From the NCBI GenBank assembly GCA_046155285.1, contig JBJXEA010000027.1, positions 1 to 64,000 of the forward strand: a stretch of 64,000 nt of DNA. Reading direction: 5' to 3'. This DNA comes from CAILHX01 sp046155285 (GTDB lineage Bacteria > Pseudomonadota > Gammaproteobacteria > Burkholderiales > Methylophilaceae). The position numbers and the translations under genes were made by a program. Shown here piece after piece: positions 33,861-41,286 of this stretch. Position 1 is the first letter of the stretch, and every line of letters begins with the position of its first letter. The notes beneath the pieces were generated by a model. It had not been told where the DNA came from and made no database searches. It saw nothing but the letters and a program-made list of their open reading frames with translations.

Positions 33861-34181
33861 ATGAACAAGTTTTTTGCGGTTTCAGCAGGTGCAGCATTGT
33901 TGTTGGCGTTGCAAGGGTCAGCATGGGCGGAGGAGCCTCCCCCTCCAGGGGGTGAAAAAGAGCATCACGGCATGATGGAGAAGGCTGATGCCAACCATGA
34001 TGGCAAAGTGAGTTTTGAGGAATTCAAGGCTGCGCATGAGGCCAAGATGCAAGAGCATTTTAAGAAAGAAGATGCCAATGGCGACGGCTTTATTGATAAG
34101 GAAGAAGTCAAAAAAGCGCGTGAGATGCACCGTCAAAAACGGCAAGAACGCCGCGAGAAGCGCGAAGGTAAGCCAGAGTAA
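33861..34181 (+). CDS. Exported two-EF-hand protein
   Basis: A 106-residue protein with a signal peptide (cleavage near SAWAEE), a short Pro-rich linker, two canonical EF-hand loops 28 residues apart (Asp43-Glu54 DANHDGKVSFEE and Asp71-Glu82 DANGDGFIDKEE), and a very basic C-terminal tail (RQKRQERREKREGK). It probably binds calcium in the periplasm. The loops lack the Pro at position 2 that marks lanmodulin, so there is no reason to call it a lanthanide protein. It has a good GAGGAT ribosome site and a hairpin terminator downstream. Confidence 0.8.
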   Translation: MNKFFAVSAGAALLLALQGSAWAEEPPPPGGEKEHHGMMEKADANHDGKVSFEEFKAAHEAKMQEHFKKEDANGDGFIDKEEVKKAREMHRQKRQERREKREGKPE

Positions 34182-34192
34182 AGTCCATCTGC

Positions 34193-34229
34193 CAGCATGC
34201 TCCTTTGTAACAAGCAAAGGAGCATGCTG
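34193..34229. terminator. Hairpin between convergent genes, probable terminator
   Basis: A 15-bp perfect stem (CAGCATGCTCCTTTG / CAAAGGAGCATGCTG) with a 7-base loop between the EF-hand gene and the convergent ankyrin gene. There is no T tract, so termination may need Rho or be weak. Confidence 0.65.
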
Positions 34230-34232
34230 CTA

Positions 34233-34874
34233 CTAGGGAGCTAACAATTCCAGCGCGGCTTGATGCTTGCCTTCCAGCGCATAGCTATACGCGGTCATGC
34301 CGTGATCATCAGCGTGTGACTTGTCCACGCTTTTATCCAGCAACATCTGCACTACCACCACATTGCCATTCGCCGCAGCCCACATCAGCGGCGTAACACC
34401 GTTAAGATTGGTGTCGTTGGCGTTAGCGCCTTTGTCCAGTAACAGACGCACGATATCGGGGTTGCCATTACCGGCGGCGTAGTCCAGCGCGGTTTTGTCG
34501 GTGTTGTCGCGCACGGCCACGTCGGCATTTTTTGCCAGCAGCATTTTCACGATTTCCACATGGCCACCAAACGCGGCAGCGATGAGCGGGGTGACGCGCA
34601 TGACGTCGCGCGAATTGACCGCTGCGTCGTTATCCAGCAGCAGTTTGACCACGTTGGCGTGTCCGGCCTTGGCGGCAAGATTAAGTCCGGTGCCATCTTT
34701 ACGCGTCAACGCATTAACACCGATGCCTTTATCCAGCGCGTGTTGTACGGTGGCGACATCGCCTGCTTCTGCCGCTTTGAGCATGGCGCGGTTGAGGTTA
34801 TCTTCGGCATGGGCGGAAATTGAGCATATCGCCAACAAAATAATGAGTAGTTTGGTCATGGTGGAGGCTTTCAT
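34233..34874 (-). CDS. Periplasmic ankyrin-repeat protein
   Basis: A 213-residue protein with a signal peptide (start MKASTMTKLLIILLA, cleavage near SAHAED; a second Met five codons in is also possible). At least five ankyrin repeats follow with the pattern LLDNDAAVNSRDVMRVTPLIAAA, shown in part: LLLDKGANANDTNLNGVTPL. It is a binding scaffold in the periplasm. It overlaps the cytochrome c4 gene by 4 bp, so it is probably made together with it. Ankyrin proteins beside cytochromes or catalases often protect or assemble them, but this is only suggestive. Confidence 0.82.
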   Translation of the reverse strand: MKASTMTKLLIILLAICSISAHAEDNLNRAMLKAAEAGDVATVQHALDKGIGVNALTRKDGTGLNLAAKAGHANVVKLLLDNDAAVNSRDVMRVTPLIAAAFGGHVEIVKMLLAKNADVAVRDNTDKTALDYAAGNGNPDIVRLLLDKGANANDTNLNGVTPLMWAAANGNVVVVQMLLDKSVDKSHADDHGMTAYSYALEGKHQAALELLAP

Positions 34875-35470
34875 TGTGCGGCGATGAAGTGCATCAGCGC
34901 TTCGACTTCTTCGTCGGTGAGTGGCCCCAACGCGCCCTTCATCGAGCCGCCGTCATTGGTGCGCTTGCCGTCACGAAAATCCTTGAGTTGCTTCATCACA
35001 TATAACGGTTGCTGGCCTTTCACGCGCGGCACGTCGCCCATGCCGGTGAAAGCATCGCCGTGGCACATGGCGCAGATGGTTTTTTCATATAGCGCCTTGC
35101 CTATCATCACCTTGTCTGGCTCTGGCTGGAAAGCGTCAGCCGCTCTGGTGTCGCGCTGAAAAGGGGGCAGGTTGCTGAAATATTTGGCCAGTTCCAGCGC
35201 CTCGGCTTTGTCGGTAATGGTCGCCGCCATGGCGCTCATTTCCGGGTCGCTGCGGCGGCCTTGCATGAAATCCTTGAGTTGCAGGTACAAATAGGTGCTT
35301 TTTTGTCCGGCCAGCGAGGGATATTTAGGGTTGCTGGAATGGCCATCTACACCGTGGCACGCCATACACACGGCGGCTTTTTCTTTGATCGCGGGGTCAA
35401 AATCCTCGGCCAAGGCCGGGAGAGTTACTAACAATAATGAGACCAGTAACAAATGAGAATAATGCTTCAT
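34871..35470 (-). CDS. Dihaem cytochrome c4-like protein
   Basis: The start at 35470 (MKHYSHLLLV) has an AAAGGA ribosome site and begins a signal peptide ending near ALAED; this gives 199 residues. Two c-type haem sites: CMACH (Cys35, Cys38, His39) and CAMCH (Cys133, Cys136, His137), with distal Met ligands likely in SDPEMSAMA and GGSMKGALG. The two-domain tandem layout is that of cytochrome c4, a periplasmic electron carrier to terminal oxidases. It lies 88 bp after the PQQ dehydrogenase gene with a terminator between, so it could take electrons from that enzyme. Confidence 0.88.
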   Translation of the reverse strand: MKHYSHLLLVSLLLVTLPALAEDFDPAIKEKAAVCMACHGVDGHSSNPKYPSLAGQKSTYLYLQLKDFMQGRRSDPEMSAMAATITDKAEALELAKYFSNLPPFQRDTRAADAFQPEPDKVMIGKALYEKTICAMCHGDAFTGMGDVPRVKGQQPLYVMKQLKDFRDGKRTNDGGSMKGALGPLTDEEVEALMHFIAAQ

Positions 35471-35510
35471 GGACAGTCCTTTAATTACCACACCAAATTA
35501 TCATCTAGAC

Positions 35511-35538
35511 AAGAAAACGGCCGCCAGTGGCGGCCGTT
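35511..35538 (-). terminator. Intrinsic terminator of the PQQ dehydrogenase gene
   Basis: Ten-bp GC-rich stem (AACGGCCGCC / GGCGGCCGTT, 35516-35538) with a 3-base loop, followed on the minus strand by TTTTCTTG. It lies directly after the dehydrogenase stop. Read-through to the cytochrome c4 gene may be partial. Confidence 0.85.
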
Positions 35539-35557
35539 GACCTTACATCAAAAACGC

Positions 35558-37252
35558 TTAAGGCAATGCAAATACAAATATCGAGTTGCCGCGTTTAAAG
35601 TTCAATTGCACGTTACCACCAGCCGCCACAGCAACATATTGCTTGCCGCCCACGGTGAAGGTGACAGGCGGTGCGTTAACACCAGCACCGCAATTGAATT
35701 GCCACAACACCGCGCCGCTCTTGGCATCAAATGCCTTGAACAAGCCATTGCCTTCGCCAGTAAATACCACATTACCGGCGGTAGCCAATACGCCACCTAT
35801 CATGGGTTGCTCGGTCTTGACTTGCCAAGTAATCTTGCCGGTATTCACATCCACCGCGGTCAGATTACCCCATTGCTCTTCTTCAGCAATCGCCTTGAAA
35901 GCGCCACCCAGCCACAGCTTGCCGCCTGGGTAAGGAGAAGATTCAACGTGATAGGTCATAGGCTGATGCAAATTCATCGCATAGCTGTAACCCGTGTTTG
36001 GGCTATAAGCCATCGGTGACCATTCCACGCCGCCGTTAGCGCCGGGCAACATGCGTGCGCCATCTTTGGTAGGCAGTACCCACATATTTTCTTGTGGAAT
36101 CATCGCCTCAGAGAAACGAATCAGCTTGCCGGTAGCACGGTCATGCACATACACATGGCCAGTCTTGCCGCCGTGGATCACGGCAGGAATCATCTTACCG
36201 CTGGCATCCATGGCGTCCACCAAAATCGGTGGGCTCACAGCATCCAAGTCCCATACGTCATGGGCGATGTATTGCGAGTGCCACTTGTAAGCACCTGTAT
36301 CCAAGCTCACTGCCACCATGGAGTTGGTGTAGAGATTGTCGCCTGGGCGAATGGAGCCATCCAAGTCAGGCGAGGGATTACCCGCCACGAAGAACACGGT
36401 ACGCGTCGCTAAATCTACCGCTGGAGTCATCCATACGCCACCACCCAAGGTTTTGTAGGGGTCTCCATTCTTAGCCAAAGCAGCTTTTTCTGCAGCGATG
36501 TCACGGTGCATGTCACGACCAGTGGCATCGTGCGTAGCCCATACGCCTACGGAGTTTTCTGGGGTGGTATTGAAGTTCCACAGCAAATCACCGCTCTCAG
36601 CGTCATAAGCTTTCACAAAGCCGCGAATACCATATTCGCCGCCGTTGGTGCCAATCAGCACTTTGCCATCCACCACGGTAGGCGCCATAGTTTCGCTGTA
36701 GCCCAGCTCAGGATCGGCGATTTGGGTTTCCCATTTCACTTCACCGGTCTTGGCATCCAGCGCTACCAGCTTGGCATCCAACGTACCCATAAACAGGGTG
36801 TCGCCGTACATCGCCACACCACGGTTATTCGGACCGCAGCAATAGGTGGTGATTGCACCCATTTTGTGTGTGTAGTGCCAGTATTCCTTGCCAGTTGCAG
36901 CATCAATGGCATACACGTGGTTATAGGAGGTGGTGAGATACATCACGCCGTTGACCACTAAAGGCGCGGTTTCCATGGATTCCAGAACAGCGGTTTGGAA
37001 CACATAGGCCGGCTTCAGTTGCCCCACATTGCCTGCATTGATTTGTGTTGCTGGGGAAAAACGATTGTTGCTGTAGTTGCCGTTGACGTGCAACCAGTTG
37101 TTGGCATCTTTGGAAGCCTTGTTGAGCATATCTTGGGAAACCGTACTCAAAGTGCTCTTGAATGTTTCTACTTGCTCTCCTGCCATCGCTGGAGCGGACA
37201 TAATGCCCACCAAGCTACTGGCCAGAAGTACCGCATAAGTGCTGCGTTTCAT
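35558..37252 (-). CDS. PQQ-dependent dehydrogenase (quinoprotein, alcohol-dehydrogenase-like)
   Basis: The start at 37252 has an AGGAG ribosome site and a signal peptide (AMAGEQ); 564 residues. It is an eight-bladed quinoprotein with recurring W-motifs (GKEYWHYTHK, GEVKWETQ, GDLLWNFN). Active-site features: vicinal Cys138-Cys139 (TYCCGPNNRG), Glu206 (GEYGIRG), Trp274 (GGVWMTP), Asn292 (GNPSPDLDG), catalytic Asp335 (HDVWDLDAV) and Lys363. Asp337, two residues after the catalytic Asp, is the extra acid found in lanthanide-dependent alcohol dehydrogenases, but membrane glucose dehydrogenases also have WDMD. No cytochrome domain is fused. Substrate unknown; an alcohol is likely. Its probable electron acceptor is the cytochrome next door. 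Confidence 0.85.
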   Translation of the reverse strand: MKRSTYAVLLASSLVGIMSAPAMAGEQVETFKSTLSTVSQDMLNKASKDANNWLHVNGNYSNNRFSPATQINAGNVGQLKPAYVFQTAVLESMETAPLVVNGVMYLTTSYNHVYAIDAATGKEYWHYTHKMGAITTYCCGPNNRGVAMYGDTLFMGTLDAKLVALDAKTGEVKWETQIADPELGYSETMAPTVVDGKVLIGTNGGEYGIRGFVKAYDAESGDLLWNFNTTPENSVGVWATHDATGRDMHRDIAAEKAALAKNGDPYKTLGGGVWMTPAVDLATRTVFFVAGNPSPDLDGSIRPGDNLYTNSMVAVSLDTGAYKWHSQYIAHDVWDLDAVSPPILVDAMDASGKMIPAVIHGGKTGHVYVHDRATGKLIRFSEAMIPQENMWVLPTKDGARMLPGANGGVEWSPMAYSPNTGYSYAMNLHQPMTYHVESSPYPGGKLWLGGAFKAIAEEEQWGNLTAVDVNTGKITWQVKTEQPMIGGVLATAGNVVFTGEGNGLFKAFDAKSGAVLWQFNCGAGVNAPPVTFTVGGKQYVAVAAGGNVQLNFKRGNSIFVFALP

Positions 37253-37387
37253 GGCGTTCTCCTCTTGATTGTTGTAATAAATCACGGTTACTTGCACGAC
37301 CAGCTTCTTAGGGAATTTTTTCTAAGCGTTCCTCCCGAAACTTGCTGCTAGTTGACCACTGTATTTCACTGCTGTCAATCAAGAAAA

Positions 37388-37529
37388 GGGCACCTCTAAA
37401 AATCCAACTTCTGTCGCCATGCTACGTTGCTCACAAAAAAATTGCTCCTTACATATAACCCATATGCCGCGTCGCAATTTTTTGCTCGCGCCTTGCCTTG
37501 CTTAGAAACTTGAAATTTTAGAGATGCCC
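37388..37529. repeat. MITE-like element with inverted ends
   Basis: The ends GGGCACCTCTAAAAAT (37388-37403) and ATTTTAGAGATGCCC (37515-37529) are inverted copies with one change. Inside, AAAAAATTGC (around 37435-37444) and GCAATTTTTT (around 37474-37483) form a second inverted pair. No ORF is inside. It occupies most of the 290-bp spacer between the PQQ dehydrogenase gene and fdx. A non-autonomous mobile element is the most likely explanation. Confidence 0.65.
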
Positions 37530-37543
37530 AAAAACGTTAAAGC

Positions 37544-37885
37544 CTAGTGCTTCCCTTCCTTCGCCATGTTGATGGAGTATTTGGGGATTTCAATCACCAA
37601 ATCCACCTTGCCCACCAAGGCTTGGCATGACAACCGCGAATAAGGCTCCAAGCCCCAAGCCTTATCCAACAAATCATCTTCGGCCTCAGTAGCCTCATTC
37701 AAAGTGTTATAACCTTCGCGCACGATGACGTGACAAGTAGTGCAAGCACAGGCTTGGTCACAGGCGTGATCAATATCCACGTCGTTTTCCAGCAAGATGT
37801 CGCAGATGGATTTGCCAGTTTCGGCGCTGAGTACCGTACCTTCTGGGCAGAGTTCGACATGGGGGAGTACGATTATTTTCGGCAT
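37544..37885 (-). CDS. fdx: ISC-type [2Fe-2S] ferredoxin
   Basis: A 113-residue adrenodoxin-type ferredoxin. The cluster ligands Cys42, Cys48, Cys51 and Cys87 (CX5CX2CX35C) are present in CDQACACTTC and SRLSCQA. It supplies electrons for iron-sulfur cluster assembly on IscU. Last gene of the isc operon; its ATG overlaps the hscA stop by one base. No terminator is clear after it; the MITE-like element follows. Confidence 0.95.
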   Translation of the reverse strand: MPKIIVLPHVELCPEGTVLSAETGKSICDILLENDVDIDHACDQACACTTCHVIVREGYNTLNEATEAEDDLLDKAWGLEPYSRLSCQALVGKVDLVIEIPKYSINMAKEGKH

Positions 37886-39735
37886 TATTCGATTTCTTCC
37901 AATTTATGACCGGCGAGTGCCTTTTGCATGGTTTGGTTCATGCGCCGTGTGGCGAATTCTTCAGTCGCCTCATTGAGCGCTTCGGTGGCGTGTTTTAAGG
38001 CATCACGGCCATCGTAGGCGGCTTTAAGCTGTGTAATTTTCGTCTCGATTTCCGCCAGCTCCGCCGCATTCAACATCGCGCTATCATGCTGCAAAGCCGC
38101 CGTGACAGCCTGTATCAACTGGTCAGCTTCCACTTGTAATTCACGCAAGGCGCGTGCTTCTTTGTCGTCTACGGCGTGCACGAATGAAGCCTGTAACATT
38201 TTTGCAATTTCGCCCTCCTCCAGCCCGTATGACGGCTTGACCGTGATGTTGGCAGCAACGCCCGTGGTTTGTTCACGCGCAGAAACTGCCAGCAAGCCGT
38301 CGGCATCCACTTGGAATGTCACGCGGATACGCGCCGCACCCGCCGCCATAGGCGGAATGCCGCGCAGTTCAAACTTGGCCAGCGAGCGGCAATCCGAGAC
38401 CAACTCTCTTTCGCCTTGTACCACGTGGATGCTCATAGCGGTCTGGCCGTCTTTGTAGGTGGTAAATTCTTGGGCACGGGCAATAGGCAGCGTGGAATTG
38501 CGCGGAATCACTTTTTCCACCAATCCTCCCATCATTTCCAAGCCCAAGGATAACGGCACCACGTCCAGCAACAATAAATCGTCGTCACTCTTGTTGCCCG
38601 CCAGTACATTAGCTTGTATCGCTGCGCCTAGCGCCACGACTTTGTCTGGGTCTAAATTGGTGAGCGGTTCACGGCCAAAGAATTCGCCCACCGCGTGTTG
38701 AATCTGCGGCATTCTGGTCGCTCCGCCCACCATCACCACGCCTTGAATGTCAGCAATACTCAACTTGGCATCACGCAAAGCCTTTTTCAGTGGCGTGATG
38801 GTTTTGTTGACCAAAGTCTCGGTGAGTTGCTTGAAGGTGTCGGTAGTGAGCGTCATATCCAGCACTTCGCCCTTAGCCAATACACAGGTAATCTGCGCCT
38901 CAGGATGGTCTGTCAGCCACTCTTTGGCCTCACGCGCTTTAGTCAAAAGATGCGCGTTGTCTTCAGGTGAAAGCAGCGACAGTTTGGCTTGTTCCAGCAT
39001 CCAGCAATAGATGCGGCGGTCAAAATCATCGCCGCCCAAGGCTGAATCGCCGTTGGTCGCCAGTACCTCGAATACACCTTTGCTTAAGCGCAAAATGGAT
39101 ACGTCAAACGTGCCGCCGCCAAGGTCATAAATCACATACACGCCTTCCGAACCATTATCCAAGCCATAGGCCACGGCGGCGGCGGTGGGTTCGTTGAGCA
39201 GGCGCAGCACGTTTAATCCAGCCAGCATCGCCGCGTCTTTAGTGGCTTGGCGCTGCGCGTCATCGAAATAGGCGGGAACGGTAATCACCGCGCCCACCAG
39301 CTCGCCACCTAGCGATTTCTCGGCGCGGGCTTTGAGGTTTTTGAGGATTTCGGCAGAAATTTCGACCGGACTTTTCACGCCCGCTACCGTGTTGATTTGC
39401 ACCATGCCCGGCGCGTCCACAAAACGGTACGGTAGATGCGAGGCATCCACGTCTTGCAAGCCCCGCCCCATCAAGCGCTTGGCGGAGGAGATGGTGTTCA
39501 GCGGGTCGTGGCTTTGCTGTTTTTGCGCGGAGTAACCGACCTCCACGCTGCTCGCGCTATAGCGCACGATGGAAGGCAACAAAGCGCGACCATCTTCGTC
39601 CTTCAACACCACGCTCATCCCGCTGCGCACGGTGGCGACAAGCGAGTTGGTGGTGCCCAAGTCTATGCCCACCGCTAAGCGATGCTGGTGCGGTGCGGCG
39701 CTCATGCCGGGTTCGGAGATTTGCAGTAATGCCAT
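37885..39735 (-). CDS. hscA: Fe-S assembly chaperone HscA (Hsp70)
   Basis: A 616-residue Hsp70 specialised for IscU. ATPase motifs AVGIDLGTTNSLVA, VITVPAYFDDAQRQATKDAA, split here as VITVPAYFDDAQR, YDLGGGTFDVSIL and GGATRMPQIQ; the substrate-binding domain follows from about 385 (DVVPLSLGLEMMGG). It binds the LPPVK motif of IscU, which is present in the IscU of this operon. An 84-bp repeat sits between hscB and hscA. Confidence 0.96.
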   Translation of the reverse strand: MALLQISEPGMSAAPHQHRLAVGIDLGTTNSLVATVRSGMSVVLKDEDGRALLPSIVRYSASSVEVGYSAQKQQSHDPLNTISSAKRLMGRGLQDVDASHLPYRFVDAPGMVQINTVAGVKSPVEISAEILKNLKARAEKSLGGELVGAVITVPAYFDDAQRQATKDAAMLAGLNVLRLLNEPTAAAVAYGLDNGSEGVYVIYDLGGGTFDVSILRLSKGVFEVLATNGDSALGGDDFDRRIYCWMLEQAKLSLLSPEDNAHLLTKAREAKEWLTDHPEAQITCVLAKGEVLDMTLTTDTFKQLTETLVNKTITPLKKALRDAKLSIADIQGVVMVGGATRMPQIQHAVGEFFGREPLTNLDPDKVVALGAAIQANVLAGNKSDDDLLLLDVVPLSLGLEMMGGLVEKVIPRNSTLPIARAQEFTTYKDGQTAMSIHVVQGERELVSDCRSLAKFELRGIPPMAAGAARIRVTFQVDADGLLAVSAREQTTGVAANITVKPSYGLEEGEIAKMLQASFVHAVDDKEARALRELQVEADQLIQAVTAALQHDSAMLNAAELAEIETKITQLKAAYDGRDALKHATEALNEATEEFATRRMNQTMQKALAGHKLEEIE

Positions 39736-39769
39736 TAATTATCTTTGCTGGAAAGCATCCTTAATACTT

Positions 39770-39853
39770 GTAGGTTGGCGCTGAACGTAAGTGAAGCCCA
39801 ACGCACACAAAGCCCATATCGCTGTTGGGCATCGCTCTGCTCAACCCAACCCA
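39770..39853. repeat. Inverted repeat between hscB and hscA
   Basis: Left arm 39770-39803 (GTAGGTTGGCGCTGAACG..., ending GAAGCCCAAC) and right arm about 39822-39853 (TTGGGCATCGC...CAACCCAACCCAC) are imperfect inverted copies of the GTAGGTTGG...GCCCAAC repeat seen in many bacterial genomes. It fills most of the hscB-hscA spacer. Confidence 0.75.
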
Positions 39854-39855
39854 CG

Positions 39856-40359
39856 TCAGCTTTCACGTTGTTCAATCGCGCTATCAATTTCACTCAAGAG
39901 CTTATCCATAAAGCTCAACTGGCGCACGTTTTCTGTGGCAACAGCGTCATCGTTTTGGTCTAGCGCTAATCTCAGCTTGGTTTGCAGCGTTTTTTCAGCG
40001 TCCAAAATCTCATGCTGCAAAGCCTCAAGCTGCGCCACATCGCCAGCCTCTTCTATCGCCTCGCGCCACTCCATCTGCTGCATTAAAAACGCCTTCGGCA
40101 TGGCGGTGTTGGATTCTTCTTGCGTATCCAAGCCTTTAAGTTTCAACAGATAACGCGCGCGTTGCAGCGGGTTTTTCAGGGTCTGGTAGGCATCATTGGC
40201 TTGGGTGGCCGATTGCAAAGACTGAAGTTTCTCAGCATCCGAGCCAGCAGTAAAACGGTCGGGGTGGACTTCACTTTGCAGGCGGCGGTATTGAGTATCA
40301 AGCGCCGCCGAATCAATCGCAAAGGTTTGTGGTAGGTTGAATAGCTGGAAATGGTTCAT
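39856..40359 (-). CDS. hscB: Fe-S assembly co-chaperone HscB
   Basis: A 167-residue J-domain protein. N-terminal J domain (about 1-75) with MNHFQLFNLP, LQSEVHPDRF containing the essential HPD, and ANDAYQTLKNPLQRARYLL; the C-terminal three-helix domain (EAGDVAQLEALQ, LSFMDKLLSEID) binds IscU. It stimulates the HscA ATPase. It lies between iscA (88 bp upstream) and hscA (120 bp downstream), both spacers carrying hairpin repeats. Confidence 0.95.
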   Translation of the reverse strand: MNHFQLFNLPQTFAIDSAALDTQYRRLQSEVHPDRFTAGSDAEKLQSLQSATQANDAYQTLKNPLQRARYLLKLKGLDTQEESNTAMPKAFLMQQMEWREAIEEAGDVAQLEALQHEILDAEKTLQTKLRLALDQNDDAVATENVRQLSFMDKLLSEIDSAIEQRES

Positions 40360-40398
40360 AGGGTATACATTTTGAGATTGTAGCTAAGGCTGCAAGCC

Positions 40399-40431
40399 CT
40401 CACCCCAACCCTCTCCGGCGGGGAGAGGGAG
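40399..40431. repeat. Hairpin repeat between iscA and hscB
   Basis: CCTCACCCC segment followed by the stem CCCTCTCC (40409-40416) / GGAGAGGG (40422-40429). A related CCTCACCCC...GGGGCGAGGG copy is at 48437-48471. Confidence 0.7.
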
Positions 40432-40447
40432 TTAAAAAAAGCCAGCG

Positions 40448-40771
40448 TTAAACTGTGAAACTCTCCCCACAGCCGCACTCGTCCTTGACATTCGGGTTTT
40501 TGAATTTGAAGCCTTCGTTCAAGCCTTCTTTGGCAAAATCCAACTCGGTGCCGTCTATGTACACCAAACTTTTTGGATCAACGATGACCTTCACGCCGTG
40601 ACTTTCAAATGCCATATCTTCGGGATTGGTTTCATCCACGAACTCCAGCGTGTAAGCCATGCCGGAGCACCCCGTGGTTTTCACGCCCAAGCGCAAACCC
40701 ACGCCTTTGCCGCGATTGGCGATGAATTTTTGCACGCGGGCGGCGGCTGGTTCTGTGAGCGTGATTGCCAT
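40448..40771 (-). CDS. iscA: Iron-sulfur assembly protein IscA
   Basis: The Met at 40771 (MAITLTEPAA) gives 107 residues, the exact usual length of IscA; an upstream Met adds 12 residues and overlaps iscU. The three conserved Cys are Cys35 (TTGCSG), Cys99 and Cys101 (DECGCGESF). It is an A-type carrier for iron or clusters and matures [4Fe-4S] proteins. It starts 4 bp after iscU. Confidence 0.95.
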   Translation of the reverse strand: MAITLTEPAAARVQKFIANRGKGVGLRLGVKTTGCSGMAYTLEFVDETNPEDMAFESHGVKVIVDPKSLVYIDGTELDFAKEGLNEGFKFKNPNVKDECGCGESFTV

Positions 40772-40775
40772 GAGT

Positions 40776-41159
40776 TTAAGCCGCCTGTTTTTGCTTGAGG
40801 TCAGCAATCGCCGCCTTGATCGCGTCTTCCGCCAGCACCGAGCAGTGAATTTTCACCGGCGGCAAAGCCAATTCTTCGGCAATGTCGGAATTCTTGATGG
40901 TCATCGCTTGATCCAGATTCTTGCCCTTGAGCCATTCGGTCACCAGCGAAGATGAAGCAATCGCCGAACCGCAGCCGTAGGTCTTGAACTTGGCGTCTTC
41001 GATGATGCCAGCGTCATTGACGCGGATTTGCAGCTTCATCACGTCGCCACAAGCCGGTGCGCCTACCATGCCCGTACCCACGTGGTCGTCGTTTTTGTCC
41101 AACGCGCCTACATTGCGTGGATTTTCGTAGTGATCTAAAACTTTGTCTGAATATGCCAT
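40776..41159 (-). CDS. iscU: Iron-sulfur cluster scaffold IscU
   Basis: A 127-residue scaffold. Conserved Cys in APACGDV, YGCGSA and IHCSVL with Asp in GDV; the LPPVK motif recognised by HscA is present (ALPPVKIHC). New clusters are built here from IscS sulfur. A long inverted repeat separates it from iscS. Confidence 0.97.
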   Translation of the reverse strand: MAYSDKVLDHYENPRNVGALDKNDDHVGTGMVGAPACGDVMKLQIRVNDAGIIEDAKFKTYGCGSAIASSSLVTEWLKGKNLDQAMTIKNSDIAEELALPPVKIHCSVLAEDAIKAAIADLKQKQAA

Positions 41160-41182
41160 TTTGTTACTCCTTAATAATTCTT

Positions 41183-41286
41183 AAAAACCGGAGATTTGTT
41201 CGTCTGGCTAGGCGGAGGTGGGTGACATTTGGTCTTTCCAAATGAACCCGCCGACAACAACGCTAGACGGACAAAGAACGGTTTTT
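41183..41286. repeat. Long imperfect inverted repeat between iscS and iscU
   Basis: The outer ends are AAAAACCG (41183-41190) and CGGTTTTT (41279-41286); the arms match again in GT(T/C)CGTCT(G/A)GC and end in a perfect inner hairpin CATTTGG-TCTTT-CCAAATG (41226-41244). The element covers nearly the whole spacer, and the iscS stop codon lies in its right end. On the minus strand the 3' part reads into a run of T, so it could stop part of the transcripts after iscS. Confidence 0.8.

Noticed and set aside
33861..34181. Calling the two-EF-hand protein lanmodulin
   Set aside because: The loops lack the Pro at position 2 and there are only two hands; they are normal calcium-type loops.
35558..37252. 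Calling the PQQ dehydrogenase a lanthanide-dependent methanol dehydrogenase (xoxF)
   Set aside because: The extra Asp also exists in membrane glucose dehydrogenases (WDMD) and the protein is shorter than XoxF; the gene symbol is not supported.
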